NCBI RefSeq assembly: GCF_001314225.1
Contig: NZ_CP012699.1
Span: forward strand, 29,809-93,808
DNA length: 64,000 nucleotides
Source: Microbacterium sp. No. 7
GTDB taxonomy: Bacteria > Actinomycetota > Actinomycetes > Actinomycetales > Microbacteriaceae
Direction: 5' to 3'
Part shown: positions 15,974 to 23,196 of the stretch, in pieces
Layout: each line of letters opens with the position of its first letter
Position numbering within the stretch: the stretch's first letter is position 1
Position numbers and translations under genes: made by a program
The notes under the pieces: generated by a model
What the model was told of the DNA's origin: nothing
Seen by the model: only the letters and a program-made list of their open reading frames with translations
Database searches by the model: none

Positions 15974-16007
15974 TGCAACGGTGATGTCCAGGCGCTCAGA
16001 GCACCTG

Positions 16008-16301
16008 TCATCGATGCGCGAGCTCGTACTCCTCGGGCGTCGGCAGGGGCACGTCGGGATACCGGATCTCGTGCATCCTGTCCTCGATGTAGGCCGCGAA
16101 CTCATCCGCGAATGCTGCAGCATCGTCGATCTCTGAGTTCGTCAGAGCGTAGGAGTACGCGCCCTGCCACCGATCAGAGATCGAGGCGGCGCGACGGTGG
16201 CTGCACGAGCATCCGCACTGGCTGTGCTTGTGCCCCGCTGAGCAATGGGCCGCGCAGTAGGGATCGCTGTGCGATCGCTCCGCCCACGTCGACGGGCTCA
16301 C
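16008..16301 (-). CDS. Cysteine/histidine-rich small protein
   Basis: 97 residues. The N-terminal half has many metal-type ligands (DPYCAAHCSAGHKHSQCGCSCSH) and the C-terminal half is acidic and helical (ADEFAAYIEDRMHEIRYPDV). Zinc or iron binding is plausible but no family is recognised. It is the last gene of a five- or six-gene minus-strand operon and overlaps the gene before it by 4 bp. Confidence 0.6.
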   Translation of the reverse strand: MSPSTWAERSHSDPYCAAHCSAGHKHSQCGCSCSHRRAASISDRWQGAYSYALTNSEIDDAAAFADEFAAYIEDRMHEIRYPDVPLPTPEEYELAHR

Positions 16302-16654
16302 CAGAGCGCTCCGTCCTGATAGACCGGCTCACAGATCCACCAGTCGAGGTCGATCCATGTGCGCTCACCGTTGCGAGGGTTGCGGCATGCGACCTTCACG
16401 ATGAGAGGCTCGGCGACCGGCGTCACGCTCACGACGTCGGTCGCCGGCCCCCACGGCCCGCGCGCGTCTCGGGCCGGCCAGTCCTCGAGGCGGTGCCCGT
16501 TCTCGTCCCAGGCCGAGTGGCGCATCGCATACCGGATGCAGTCCCCCGTCGACGGGATGTATCCGAGCTCATCGCCCTCGCGGCGGCGGTGCAGATCATC
16601 GCTCGAGACGCCGTCCGGGTAGCCGGCAGCGTCATTGTCTCGGAGCGTCCTCAT
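16298..16654 (-). CDS. Hypothetical protein
   Basis: 118 residues, rich in Trp and Asp in the second half (NGERTWIDLDWWICEPVY). No family is recognised. Its start overlaps the preceding gene and its end overlaps the next, both by 4 bp, so it is translated as part of a tightly packed accessory operon controlled from about 18400. Confidence 0.6.
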   Translation of the reverse strand: MRTLRDNDAAGYPDGVSSDDLHRRREGDELGYIPSTGDCIRYAMRHSAWDENGHRLEDWPARDARGPWGPATDVVSVTPVAEPLIVKVACRNPRNGERTWIDLDWWICEPVYQDGALW

Positions 16655-17010
16655 GGCTCCTGCACCCCATCGCCTGCAGCTGGTCCGGTCCCAGAGGCGG
16701 CTCCCCCTGACGCGAGCAGCTGGTGCAGGAGCAATCGCTGCCGGCAGAGGACGATGCGCGCCGCGTCGACCAGCGCGAGGTAGTCGCCTTCGGGTACTGC
16801 TCCACGGATGCGCAGTTTGACGATCATTTCCCGCGCGGCCGCGGCGACGGCGACGAGCTTGCCGGCTGACAGTCTCGCGCGCAGCGCATCGGCTTCCGCC
16901 CGTAGAGCGTCGGCCGAGGCGACGAGGTCAGCGAGCACCTCGAGCGACGATTCGTTCGACGTCACGATGCGGCCGCGAAGGGTGCGGGGCTGTGCGGATC
17001 GTGCGGTCAT
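16651..17010 (-). CDS. Hypothetical Ala-rich helical protein
   Basis: 119 residues, with a likely coiled coil around residues 20-60 (VLADLVASADALRAEADALR, then ARLSAG) and a second helical stretch rich in Leu and Arg (IVLCRQRLLLHQLLASGG). No family is recognised. Four-base overlaps on both sides tie it to the accessory operon. Confidence 0.6.
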   Translation of the reverse strand: MTARSAQPRTLRGRIVTSNESSLEVLADLVASADALRAEADALRARLSAGKLVAVAAAAREMIVKLRIRGAVPEGDYLALVDAARIVLCRQRLLLHQLLASGGAASGTGPAAGDGVQEP

Positions 17011-17225
17011 GTCCCCTCCCCCAGCCCGGCGTCGACGAGCATGGCGCGCAGTCGCTGCACGCTCTCGTCATCGGAGGGCAAAGCCTGCTCGTCGAGCAGC
17101 TCGCGCAGCTCGGCGTCGTCCGGGGTGTGGCCGTTGATGGCGGCGACGGCGGCGACGGCGGCGACGATGTCCGTGAGCGGATCGCCGGGCGCCCCGGCCG
17201 CGATGTACTTGAGGTCCTTCGTCAT
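17007..17225 (-). CDS. Hypothetical small acidic protein
   Basis: 72 residues: an Ala/Val-rich hydrophobic stretch (TDIVAAVAAVAAINGHTP) followed by an acidic helical tail (DDAELRELLDEQALPSDDES). The hydrophobic part is short for a membrane segment. It overlaps its neighbours by 4 bp on both sides. Function unknown. Confidence 0.55.
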   Translation of the reverse strand: MTKDLKYIAAGAPGDPLTDIVAAVAAVAAINGHTPDDAELRELLDEQALPSDDESVQRLRAMLVDAGLGEGT

Positions 17226-17983
17226 GACGGGTTCCCTTCGTTGAGGTGCGAGATTCGGTCGCGGGCATTCGGGTCGACCTCGACCGAGGCGCCGGTCTGC
17301 GCGTCGAAGAACGCGACTTGCTGGTGCTGCTCGGCGAGCCGTCGAGCCTCGGCTGCGTCGAGGGTCTTCACGGACACGTCCAGGGAGACGATTCCCGTCT
17401 CAGGATCGTGCCAGGCGCCCTCGTAGTGGTAGTCCATCCGCAGCAGATCGGCGTTGGCCTTGCTGAATCGCAGGAGGTCGATGGGTCGGAGCTGGTCGAC
17501 GGGGATGGCTACCTCGCGGTCTGGGTAGGGCGAGACGAAGAAGCCGATGCTCTCCTCGCGACCAGTGTTCGGGTGGCGGGTGTATCCGCCGTCCGGGTGG
17601 CGAAGCCGGTTGAGGGCACGATCCACCTCGAGGGACTCCTCCGCCCCGGACAGGCCGCGTGACCGGGCGAGGGCTTGCTTCTGGGCGATGCGCGTAGCCC
17701 GGCCGGCGCAGAGCCGAGTGCGCAGATCGTCGAGCTCGGGGTTATTCGGATCAGCTGCGGAGTCGATCATCTCCGCGAGCTCGCGCTGGCCCCGAGGCGA
17801 GGAGTCGTATGCGGCGCTCTTCTCTGCGAGGTTGCTCTCGGCTTGGTGCAGCCGGCGCCGTGCGGAAGGGTCCTCGGGCGCGCGGTCGAGATCTCGTCGA
17901 GCGGCATCTGCCTTCGATCGCGCGTGCTGCAGTTCCTTCCAGGTGTCGGCGCTGCACCGCGCACCAGGCTTCGGGTCACACAT
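17222..17983 (-). CDS. Hypothetical protein, actinobacterial plasmid/phage type
   Basis: 253 residues, starting MCDPKPGARCSADTWKELQH, a start also seen (from memory) in unassigned proteins of actinobacterial phages and plasmids. The N-terminal half is a long charged coiled coil. The C-terminal half (ESIGFFVSPYPDREVAIPVD, then MDYHYEGAWHDPETGIVSL) looks like a small beta-rich domain. It may be an accessory or anti-defence protein, but nothing in the sequence proves that. It overlaps the next gene by 4 bp; the gap to the preceding gene is 45 bp. Confidence 0.6.
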   Translation of the reverse strand: MCDPKPGARCSADTWKELQHARSKADAARRDLDRAPEDPSARRRLHQAESNLAEKSAAYDSSPRGQRELAEMIDSAADPNNPELDDLRTRLCAGRATRIAQKQALARSRGLSGAEESLEVDRALNRLRHPDGGYTRHPNTGREESIGFFVSPYPDREVAIPVDQLRPIDLLRFSKANADLLRMDYHYEGAWHDPETGIVSLDVSVKTLDAAEARRLAEQHQQVAFFDAQTGASVEVDPNARDRISHLNEGNPS

Positions 17984-18028
17984 CCGTGAGAGGTCCTCTC
18001 GTCAGGGGTCCGGGCGTTGACGCGGAGG

Positions 18029-18331
18029 TCAACGCAGATCGAGCTCGACGCTGTCCGCCTCGAGATCCGGAACGTGTTGATCGGGGTGCGCGAGAGTCGC
18101 GCAGGGTGCGTGAACCCGCACGGCGTTCCCCTTGCGGATCGTCTGCCGGAGCAGCTCTGCGAGCACGCCGCGCGCGTGCACGTTGTACGGCCCGTCGACG
18201 CCGTCGATGCGGAACGAGACGTGCGGGATGCGGTCGGGGATGGTGCGGAAGAGCATGAGCGGGCTGCGCACCGTTCCGGTGACATCGACCCCCACCGCGG
18301 TGCTCGCGGGGGCGGTCTGGGTGATGGTCAT
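18029..18331 (-). CDS. Possible OB-fold (SSB-like) protein, first gene of the accessory operon
   Basis: 100 residues. The order VTGTVRSPLMLF, PHVSFRIDG, NVHARGVLAELLRQTIRKG and AVRVHA resembles the beta-strand and helix order of an SSB-type OB fold, but it is shorter than SSB and lacks an acidic tail. ssDNA binding is a guess. Leading a plasmid operon next to transfer genes fits an SSB or anti-restriction role. Its upstream region carries two long palindromes. Confidence 0.5.
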   Translation of the reverse strand: MTITQTAPASTAVGVDVTGTVRSPLMLFRTIPDRIPHVSFRIDGVDGPYNVHARGVLAELLRQTIRKGNAVRVHAPCATLAHPDQHVPDLEADSVELDLR

Positions 18332-18408
18332 GATGACCCTCCTTCTTGTCGAGGATGAGGCGGGATGCCTCTACTCGACATGGGTCCGGTTAGAGGCCCA
18401 GATCGGAC

Positions 18409-18477
18409 AAAGACGATCTCGTCTTTCTTTACGCATATGAGTCTAACTCCTATGCGATAGAAAGACGAGATCGTCTT
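18409..18477. promoter_or_regulatory. Double palindromic operator upstream of the accessory operon
   Basis: AAAGACGATCTCGTCTTT (18409-18426) and AAAGACGAGATCGTCTT (18461-18477) are reverse complements of each other, each with AAAGACGA half-sites. Between them lies CGCATA (18432) with TATGCG (18451), and ACGCATATGAG, which recurs inverted at 32784. Such symmetry in an AT-rich gap suggests a repressor-controlled promoter for the operon starting at 18331. Confidence 0.7.
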
Positions 18478-18490
18478 GTCGGCTTCGAGG

Positions 18491-20560
18491 TCACTCCGGG
18501 AGCAGGATCGTCACCTGTTCGTCGTCGGGCACCGCGACCTCACCCTTCTCGCCGTCTTCGGTGAGGTAGGTCAGGATGAGGTAGTCCTGGTCCTCCAAGT
18601 CGACGTCGATGGACTCCACGGTCGCGATCACGCCTTCACCGTCGACGTCGACGAGGATGCTCATCCCCACATCGAGCTCGGAGACCGACAGCTCGAAGCT
18701 GCGCACGTTCTCTTCCTCGATGGGGGTCGAGTCCTCGACGGCATACAGGTGCGGGCGGCCCGCATCCTCCTCGCCGGAGATCTCTGCCACGTCTTCGGTC
18801 TCACCGTTCTCGGTGGGCACCTGGACGACGTCGTCTTGCGGAACGAAGTCCGGGTCGTCCGGGAGGGTGATTCCGAGCGCGTGCATGATCGCGCGGTCCT
18901 CGTCGCCGAGCCCTTGGGCGAGCTTCGGGGTCCAGAAGATCTGCGCATGCTCGGGCGGGATACCCATACCCGGAGACACCCAGGCGCGGCCGGGCTTGTT
19001 CTCGAGCCCGGCGGTGGCCACGAGGCTGCCGAACGTCATCATCGAGGTGGACTGCTCCAGGTTGCGCAGCGCGATGCGGACGGCGAACTGGGATCGGCTC
19101 GAAGTGCTCAACCACGACGCCGCCGCCTGCTGCGAGGCGAGAATGACGTGCACTCGCGCTTCGCGGCCGAGCCGCAGGATCGAGCCGAATGCCGTCATCA
19201 CGGGGTGGATGCTGCCGGTCGGCGCCTTCTCGAGACCCATCCTCTGGCACCAGTCGGCCTTGCCGCCGCCGGATTTCCACCACTCGTTGAGCATGTCGGC
19301 CATCTCCTCGCCCTCGTCGACGGCGAGGACGAGCGGGTCGAGCGTGGAGCGCAGATGAGGACCGTTCCGCTCGAGGTACTCGTATCGGTCGTCCATGAGC
19401 TTCTTCACCTTGAGGATGTAAGTGACGATCGCCGCCTCGCGGGTCGCGGCCGGCTTCGCGCCGGGGAGCAGCCCGAGGTTGAACAGGCCGAGGCGCTTCG
19501 GGTCGATCGGCCAGATCTCGGCCATCGGCATGTCTGGGTCGCGAACCCACTGACCGAATGCGTCACGCCGCATCCCCGTGGGCAGTGCGGTGAGAATCGA
19601 CAGCAATAGCACCGTCTTTCCACCACCGGTGCCACCCACGATCAGCAAGTGCGGGAGTGGAGCGTCGAGGTCCCAGACGCAGGGAGTCCCGTCGCGGAAG
19701 TGACCGAAGGCGATCTTCATCGGGTTGTCGTCGTCACGGGGCGGATGAGGGAGCACATCAGGCAGCGGCGTCAGCGGGCGCACGGTACCGCGGTCGGCGG
19801 TGAGATCCCAGTCGATGGTCAGCTGCGCCGCGTTGGGCGCCACGACCGAGGAGCGCACGGCGTCGACAGCCTGCTTCTGCCAGATCGTCTTCGACACCCG
19901 CGAAGTCGACGTCGGCGGCCAGTGCAGAATCGTTCGCTGCAGGTTGTCGGCATTGTCCCGGACGAACTCGTCGACGGACACCCCGGGGATGATCACCGAC
20001 AGCACGCTCTCCAGACGGGATTGATCCGGGTCGACCACAGGCTCAGGGGCGGCCGGGTCTGCGGTCAGCGTGATCAGGCATCGGCGCGCATCGTTCTTCT
20101 TCACCCGGTACGCGATCCCCATCCGGTTGCTCACCTGGACGACCAGCGTCTCGGCGAACTTCAGATCCGAGTCGACCAGATCTCCGGGGTAGCGGATCAC
20201 GATGCGCTGCGGAGCGCCGATCCACCCTCCCCTCCACCTCGACACGGTCACCAGGTCTCGGGTCGGAGCTGACGCTCTCACCACAGAGTTGACGGCCTCG
20301 ATCATCAGGTCGATGGACCGGCCGCGTTGCCACGCGCGATGACCGAGTACGATCAGGGCGGCGATGATCACCGCCGCGACGATCACGACCAACACCAGCA
20401 GCTCGACGCGATCGGTCACCGCCGCCAGTCCTCCGGCCATCAACGCGATCGCCGAGACGACGACGACCCGCATCGGCCACGCGAGCGGCCGCCGCGGCAA
20501 CGCGCGCACGGCAACGTCCTCCACGACCTCGGGCCTCACACCCAACATTGCGCGAGACAT
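18491..20560 (-). CDS. FtsK/SpoIIIE-type conjugative coupling protein (TcpA/TraB-like)
   Basis: 689 residues from ATG 20560, with an AGGAGG sequence 8 bp upstream. Two membrane helices lie near residues 28-70 (VVVVSAIALMAGGLAAV and LLVLVVIVAAVIIAALIVLG). The ATPase has Walker A GGTGGGKT (about 307) and Walker B LAVDEGEE (about 413), and a SQQAAASW element. The acidic C-terminus is beyond the motor domain. Coupling proteins of this type bring DNA to the T4SS channel in Gram-positive conjugation; some move double-stranded DNA alone. It lies next to but separate from the T4SS operon. Confidence 0.85.
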   Translation of the reverse strand: MSRAMLGVRPEVVEDVAVRALPRRPLAWPMRVVVVSAIALMAGGLAAVTDRVELLVLVVIVAAVIIAALIVLGHRAWQRGRSIDLMIEAVNSVVRASAPTRDLVTVSRWRGGWIGAPQRIVIRYPGDLVDSDLKFAETLVVQVSNRMGIAYRVKKNDARRCLITLTADPAAPEPVVDPDQSRLESVLSVIIPGVSVDEFVRDNADNLQRTILHWPPTSTSRVSKTIWQKQAVDAVRSSVVAPNAAQLTIDWDLTADRGTVRPLTPLPDVLPHPPRDDDNPMKIAFGHFRDGTPCVWDLDAPLPHLLIVGGTGGGKTVLLLSILTALPTGMRRDAFGQWVRDPDMPMAEIWPIDPKRLGLFNLGLLPGAKPAATREAAIVTYILKVKKLMDDRYEYLERNGPHLRSTLDPLVLAVDEGEEMADMLNEWWKSGGGKADWCQRMGLEKAPTGSIHPVMTAFGSILRLGREARVHVILASQQAAASWLSTSSRSQFAVRIALRNLEQSTSMMTFGSLVATAGLENKPGRAWVSPGMGIPPEHAQIFWTPKLAQGLGDEDRAIMHALGITLPDDPDFVPQDDVVQVPTENGETEDVAEISGEEDAGRPHLYAVEDSTPIEEENVRSFELSVSELDVGMSILVDVDGEGVIATVESIDVDLEDQDYLILTYLTEDGEKGEVAVPDDEQVTILLPE

Positions 20561-20571
20561 CCCATCTACCT

Positions 20572-20619
20572 CCTATGCATCAGCGGCTGCAGAGACGATG
20601 CGTCTCTATGGCACATAGG
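20572..20619. promoter_or_regulatory. Nested palindromes upstream of the coupling-protein gene
   Basis: AGAGACG-ATG-CGTCTCT (20591-20607) lies inside a wider pair, CCTATG (20572) and CATAGG (20614). The inner site shares AGACGAT-n-CGTCT with the double operator at 18409-18477, suggesting the same regulator. It is 31-47 bp upstream of the start codon. Confidence 0.65.
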
Positions 20620-20870
20620 TCGGCATTGCCAGCGGAATCGGACATCACCGGCGAACGTGATGCAGGCGTCGACGAAGCCCTTACTCCCCGGGCGCCCGGG
20701 GCTGGAACCACAGATCGGTTGGCAGAAACTACCGATGGGTTGTCATCGGTGCGGGTGCGGCGGCATATGCAGACGATAGGCAGATATTTGGCACCCCCCT
20801 TGACAGCCGTGATAAGCTCGCGACTGCCGATCGAGGCAACGGAGCGAGCTTCCCACCGGCATCAGGTAGA

Positions 20871-20883
20871 TAGCAACTTGCTA
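20871..20883. repeat. TAGCAA-C-TTGCTA palindrome
   Basis: A 13-bp perfect palindrome in the 580-bp gap upstream of the coupling gene. Its TTGC/GCAA halves match the unit of the array before parA, so it might be an isolated binding site for the partition protein. The rest of the gap from 20620 to 20870 shows no gene. Confidence 0.4.
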
Positions 20884-20908
20884 GATCAAGAGCATGCAGG
20901 GTGTCGTG

Positions 20909-20990
20909 TCTCACTCCAGTTGTCCGATTCTCACGGACCTGTCGAGTCGTCTCACTCCAGTTGTCCGATTCTCACTCCAGTTGTCAGAAG
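20909..20990 (+). repeat. Three direct repeats, IS-end-like
   Basis: TCTCACTCCAGTTGTC occurs at 20909, 20950 and 20970; the first two continue CGATTCTCAC. Multiple subterminal repeats of this kind are known from ends of IS21-family elements. Degenerate inverted relatives lie at 22013-22110. Confidence 0.7.
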
Positions 20991-21142
20991 CACGGCGAGC
21001 CGCGTAGCTCTTGGTCGACGCCATGCTCTTTGTCGCTGGCCGCCAGCCAGTGTCCCGCAGAACTCCGCGGCACAGTTTCACCCTCGACGGGCGCCGTCGC
21101 CACGGAACCTGCCAGTAGTCGATGGCAAGCAACACCGGAGAG

Positions 21143-21595
21143 TCAGAGGGTCAGGGCCATGGACCGAACGTCTGGCCTGTCGCCTCCGGGCAGCTGCCGG
21201 AATCCGGCCTGCTCATAAGTTGCGATCGCGGGCGCGTTGTCGGCAATCACGTTGAGCGCGACGCGCCTCGCACCGAGCGAGCGAGCCCTCTCTACCGCCA
21301 GGCTCACCAGCGCGCCGCCATAGCCACGACCGCGCTCTGCCGGATCGACGATGACTCTCCCAATCCGGGCGGTGTCATCGGCCAGCGTGAGGTCGAAGTG
21401 CCCGATCACAAGTGACTCATCGTCGACCATCACCCACGCCCTTATCTCACTGGTGACGGTCATGGCTGCCAACTGATCTACTGTCAGCGGCCACACCAAC
21501 CGGGGACCCGTGAACAGGTACAGCGCCCTCTCATCCGGAATCCAACTCATCACCGTCGCAATGTCGGCGTCTACCCTCTCCCGCAGGCTCAGCAT
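21143..21595 (-). CDS. GNAT family N-acetyltransferase
   Basis: 150 residues. Motif A reads RIGRVIVDPAERGRGYGGAL, with the R-x-x-G-x-G/A acetyl-CoA loop, and motif B reads NVIADNAPAIATYEQAGF. Length and order are standard for small GNAT enzymes. The substrate is unknown; nothing specific to aminoglycosides is visible. It lies with a small membrane protein between two sets of IS-end-like repeats and may be a captured gene. Confidence 0.88.
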   Translation of the reverse strand: MLSLRERVDADIATVMSWIPDERALYLFTGPRLVWPLTVDQLAAMTVTSEIRAWVMVDDESLVIGHFDLTLADDTARIGRVIVDPAERGRGYGGALVSLAVERARSLGARRVALNVIADNAPAIATYEQAGFRQLPGGDRPDVRSMALTL

Positions 21596-21602
21596 GACGC
21601 CC

Positions 21603-21887
21603 TCACTCCGAGACCTCGATCACGATCTTGCCGCTCGCGTCGATGACACCCGGCCCCTTGTCGGGCGTCGGCGCCGGGGCGGGAATCTCTCGCTCGGCCT
21701 CCCACGCGATCCGCGCGTTGTGAGCAGACGGATGGAAGAGTTCGTCGAATCCGAGCAGGCCAGCTGATGAGGGTGCCGTGGCATCACCGGCATGATGGCG
21801 CCGGCGGGTTGCGATCCCCACCACCCCAAAGACGATCGGAATGGCGAGCACAATCCCGATCGCGCCCCACCCAAGGAAGTCGCTCAT
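21603..21887 (-). CDS. Single-pass membrane protein
   Basis: 94 residues from ATG 21887. One membrane helix lies near the N-terminus (LGWGAIGIVLAIPIVFGVVGIA), followed by a basic anchor (TRRRHH) and a soluble tail with DELFHPSAHNARIAWEAE. A longer open frame upstream to 22019 looks non-native. It ends 7 bp before the GNAT gene, so both are probably co-transcribed. No family is recognised. Confidence 0.6.
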   Translation of the reverse strand: MSDFLGWGAIGIVLAIPIVFGVVGIATRRRHHAGDATAPSSAGLLGFDELFHPSAHNARIAWEAEREIPAPAPTPDKGPGVIDASGKIVIEVSE

Positions 21888-22012
21888 ATGCCCCAGGGTA
21901 GAAGCAGCATCCCTGCTATGAATCCCCCGCCGGGCGGATCTGCTGACAAGTTGAGTGGCAGCGCTGATAGTGCGCATGGCCGCGGACACTCCCGGTGCGC
22001 GGCCGCGGATTC

Positions 22013-22110
22013 GTAACAACTGTCGTGAGACGGATCACTGCGTTGGCTCGAACGCTCGAGTGAGAAAACCCCAGGTGAGCAGCTCCACGATCTGACAACT
22101 CTCGTGAGAT
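22013..22110 (-). repeat. Degenerate inverted copies of the 20909 repeats
   Basis: On the plus strand ACAACTGTCGTGAGA (22017), AGTGAGAA (about 22059) and GACAACTCTCGTGAGA with TCCGACA (from about 22094) match the reverse complement of the 20909-20990 units (GACAACTGGAGTGAGA with ATCGGACA). They would be the opposite, worn end of one former element. The 21888-22187 stretch has no other feature that I can support. Confidence 0.5.
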
Positions 22111-22187
22111 CCGACACAGGGTTGCTGCGTCATCCGCTGCACACGGAGACCGCGCCGCTCACCTGACGGACTCGCCACCAGCTGGAG

Positions 22188-22772
22188 CTAGTCGTTCCGG
22201 GCCGCGTGAGATCGCTCGGCCCACAGGCTGGCCATCATCTCCGCCTGACGCCTGGCGGCCTCCGGGTCCACCCCTCGAGCGCCGATCGGCGCTTCGGGGA
22301 ACGGGGCACCCGCGTTGTGCTTCTCCTCGAGTCGCGTGGCCTCTTCGGTGAGCAGGGCGGCGACCATCGACGACATCGACGGATAGCCGGCGTCGCGATC
22401 GCGCGTTGCCCACCAGGCCGCTTTCGCTCGGGCGTGCACGGCATCGGGGAGGAAGTAGCTGTGGTTGCGCTGCTCGCCGTCGCCGAGCGCGCGGCCGCGA
22501 GCTCCTTCGGGAGCGGCGGGGAAGGGCTCACCGTCGTTGTATCGGTCTTCGAGACGGGCGGCGCCGGCGACGAGCAGCTGCGCCACGAGCGAGGCGAGGG
22601 TCGGAGCGGCGTCAGCAGTGTCTCGGGTCCCCCACCAGGCGGCCTTGATGCGCGCGTGAAGGCCCACGGGGAGGAAGTAGCCGCGGAGCCTGTTGCCTGT
22701 GGCGGGGGAAGGTGTAGTGGAGGGCACTGAGGGACGCCTCGTCATCCAGGGCGGGGAGTCTTGGTCGATCAA
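22188..22772 (-). CDS. Protein with two tandem RHH-like (ParB C-terminal type) domains
   Basis: 194 residues from TTG 22772, or 185 from ATG 22745; neither has a clear ribosome site. Two copies of about 65 residues follow each other: YFLPVGLHARIKAAWWGTRD, then LEDRYNDGEPFPAAPEGAR; and SYFLPDAVHARAKAAWWATR, then LEEKHNAGAPFPEAPIGAR. Each resembles the small centromere-binding domain of actinobacterial plasmid ParB proteins. Two RHH units in one chain is the TraY plan, so a relaxosome, partition or regulatory role is possible. It lies just downstream of the T4SS operon. Confidence 0.65.
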   Translation of the reverse strand: MIDQDSPPWMTRRPSVPSTTPSPATGNRLRGYFLPVGLHARIKAAWWGTRDTADAAPTLASLVAQLLVAGAARLEDRYNDGEPFPAAPEGARGRALGDGEQRNHSYFLPDAVHARAKAAWWATRDRDAGYPSMSSMVAALLTEEATRLEEKHNAGAPFPEAPIGARGVDPEAARRQAEMMASLWAERSHAARND

Positions 22773-22796
22773 GACTCCGGAGCGCTTTTCGTCTTT
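22755..22796 (-). promoter_or_regulatory. Inverted repeat over the start of the tandem-RHH gene
   Basis: GGAGTCTTG (22755) and CAAGACTCC (22770) form a 9-bp perfect inverted repeat with a 6-base spacer. In RNA it would pair the GGAG and the TTG start codon. TTTTCGTCTTTTTC follows at 22786. AGTCTT/AAGACT relates it to the AGAC/GTCT sites at 18409, 20591 and 31350. Confidence 0.55.
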
Positions 22797-22870
22797 TTCG
22801 GTCGGGTGTCGCTGAGTCTACCGGGCGGTGTTTTTCGAGGTGGGGAGCCGATGTGCCCGGCGGTGCCGTG

Positions 22871-23176
22871 TCATCGTGTCGCGGTGCTTCTCGCGGACCG
22901 GGCGGCGGCGCGACGGACCGCGAAGACGACCAGAGCGAGCAGCAGCAGCAGACCACCGGCAGCGATCACCAGGCGGCCGAGGTCGAGGCCTGCCGCGTCG
23001 GACAGGGGAAGGATGACGTTCTCTGTGGTGAGGACGTGCACGTCGACGAGGAAGGACGCCGCCTGCGGGATGAGGCGGGCGGCGAGGGTGGGGCCGAACA
23101 GCATCAGCGCGAACGCTCCGATCAAGACCAGGGTCAGAGTGTCGTCGGACAGTTCCGAGTTGCGGTTCTCGCTCAT
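22871..23176 (-). CDS. Small two-helix membrane protein, T4SS operon
   Basis: 101 residues from ATG 23176, with GAAGGAG 6 bp upstream. Two membrane segments (LTLVLIGAFALMLFGPTLAA and LVIAAGGLLLLLALVVFAV) flank a loop, and the C-terminus is Arg-rich. It is the last gene of the ten-gene T4SS operon, 20 bp after the cell-wall hydrolase. It could be a channel accessory subunit; no family is recognised. Confidence 0.65.
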   Translation of the reverse strand: MSENRNSELSDDTLTLVLIGAFALMLFGPTLAARLIPQAASFLVDVHVLTTENVILPLSDAAGLDLGRLVIAAGGLLLLLALVVFAVRRAAARSARSTATR

Positions 23177-23196
23177 GGTGTCTCCTTCGTGTGTGG

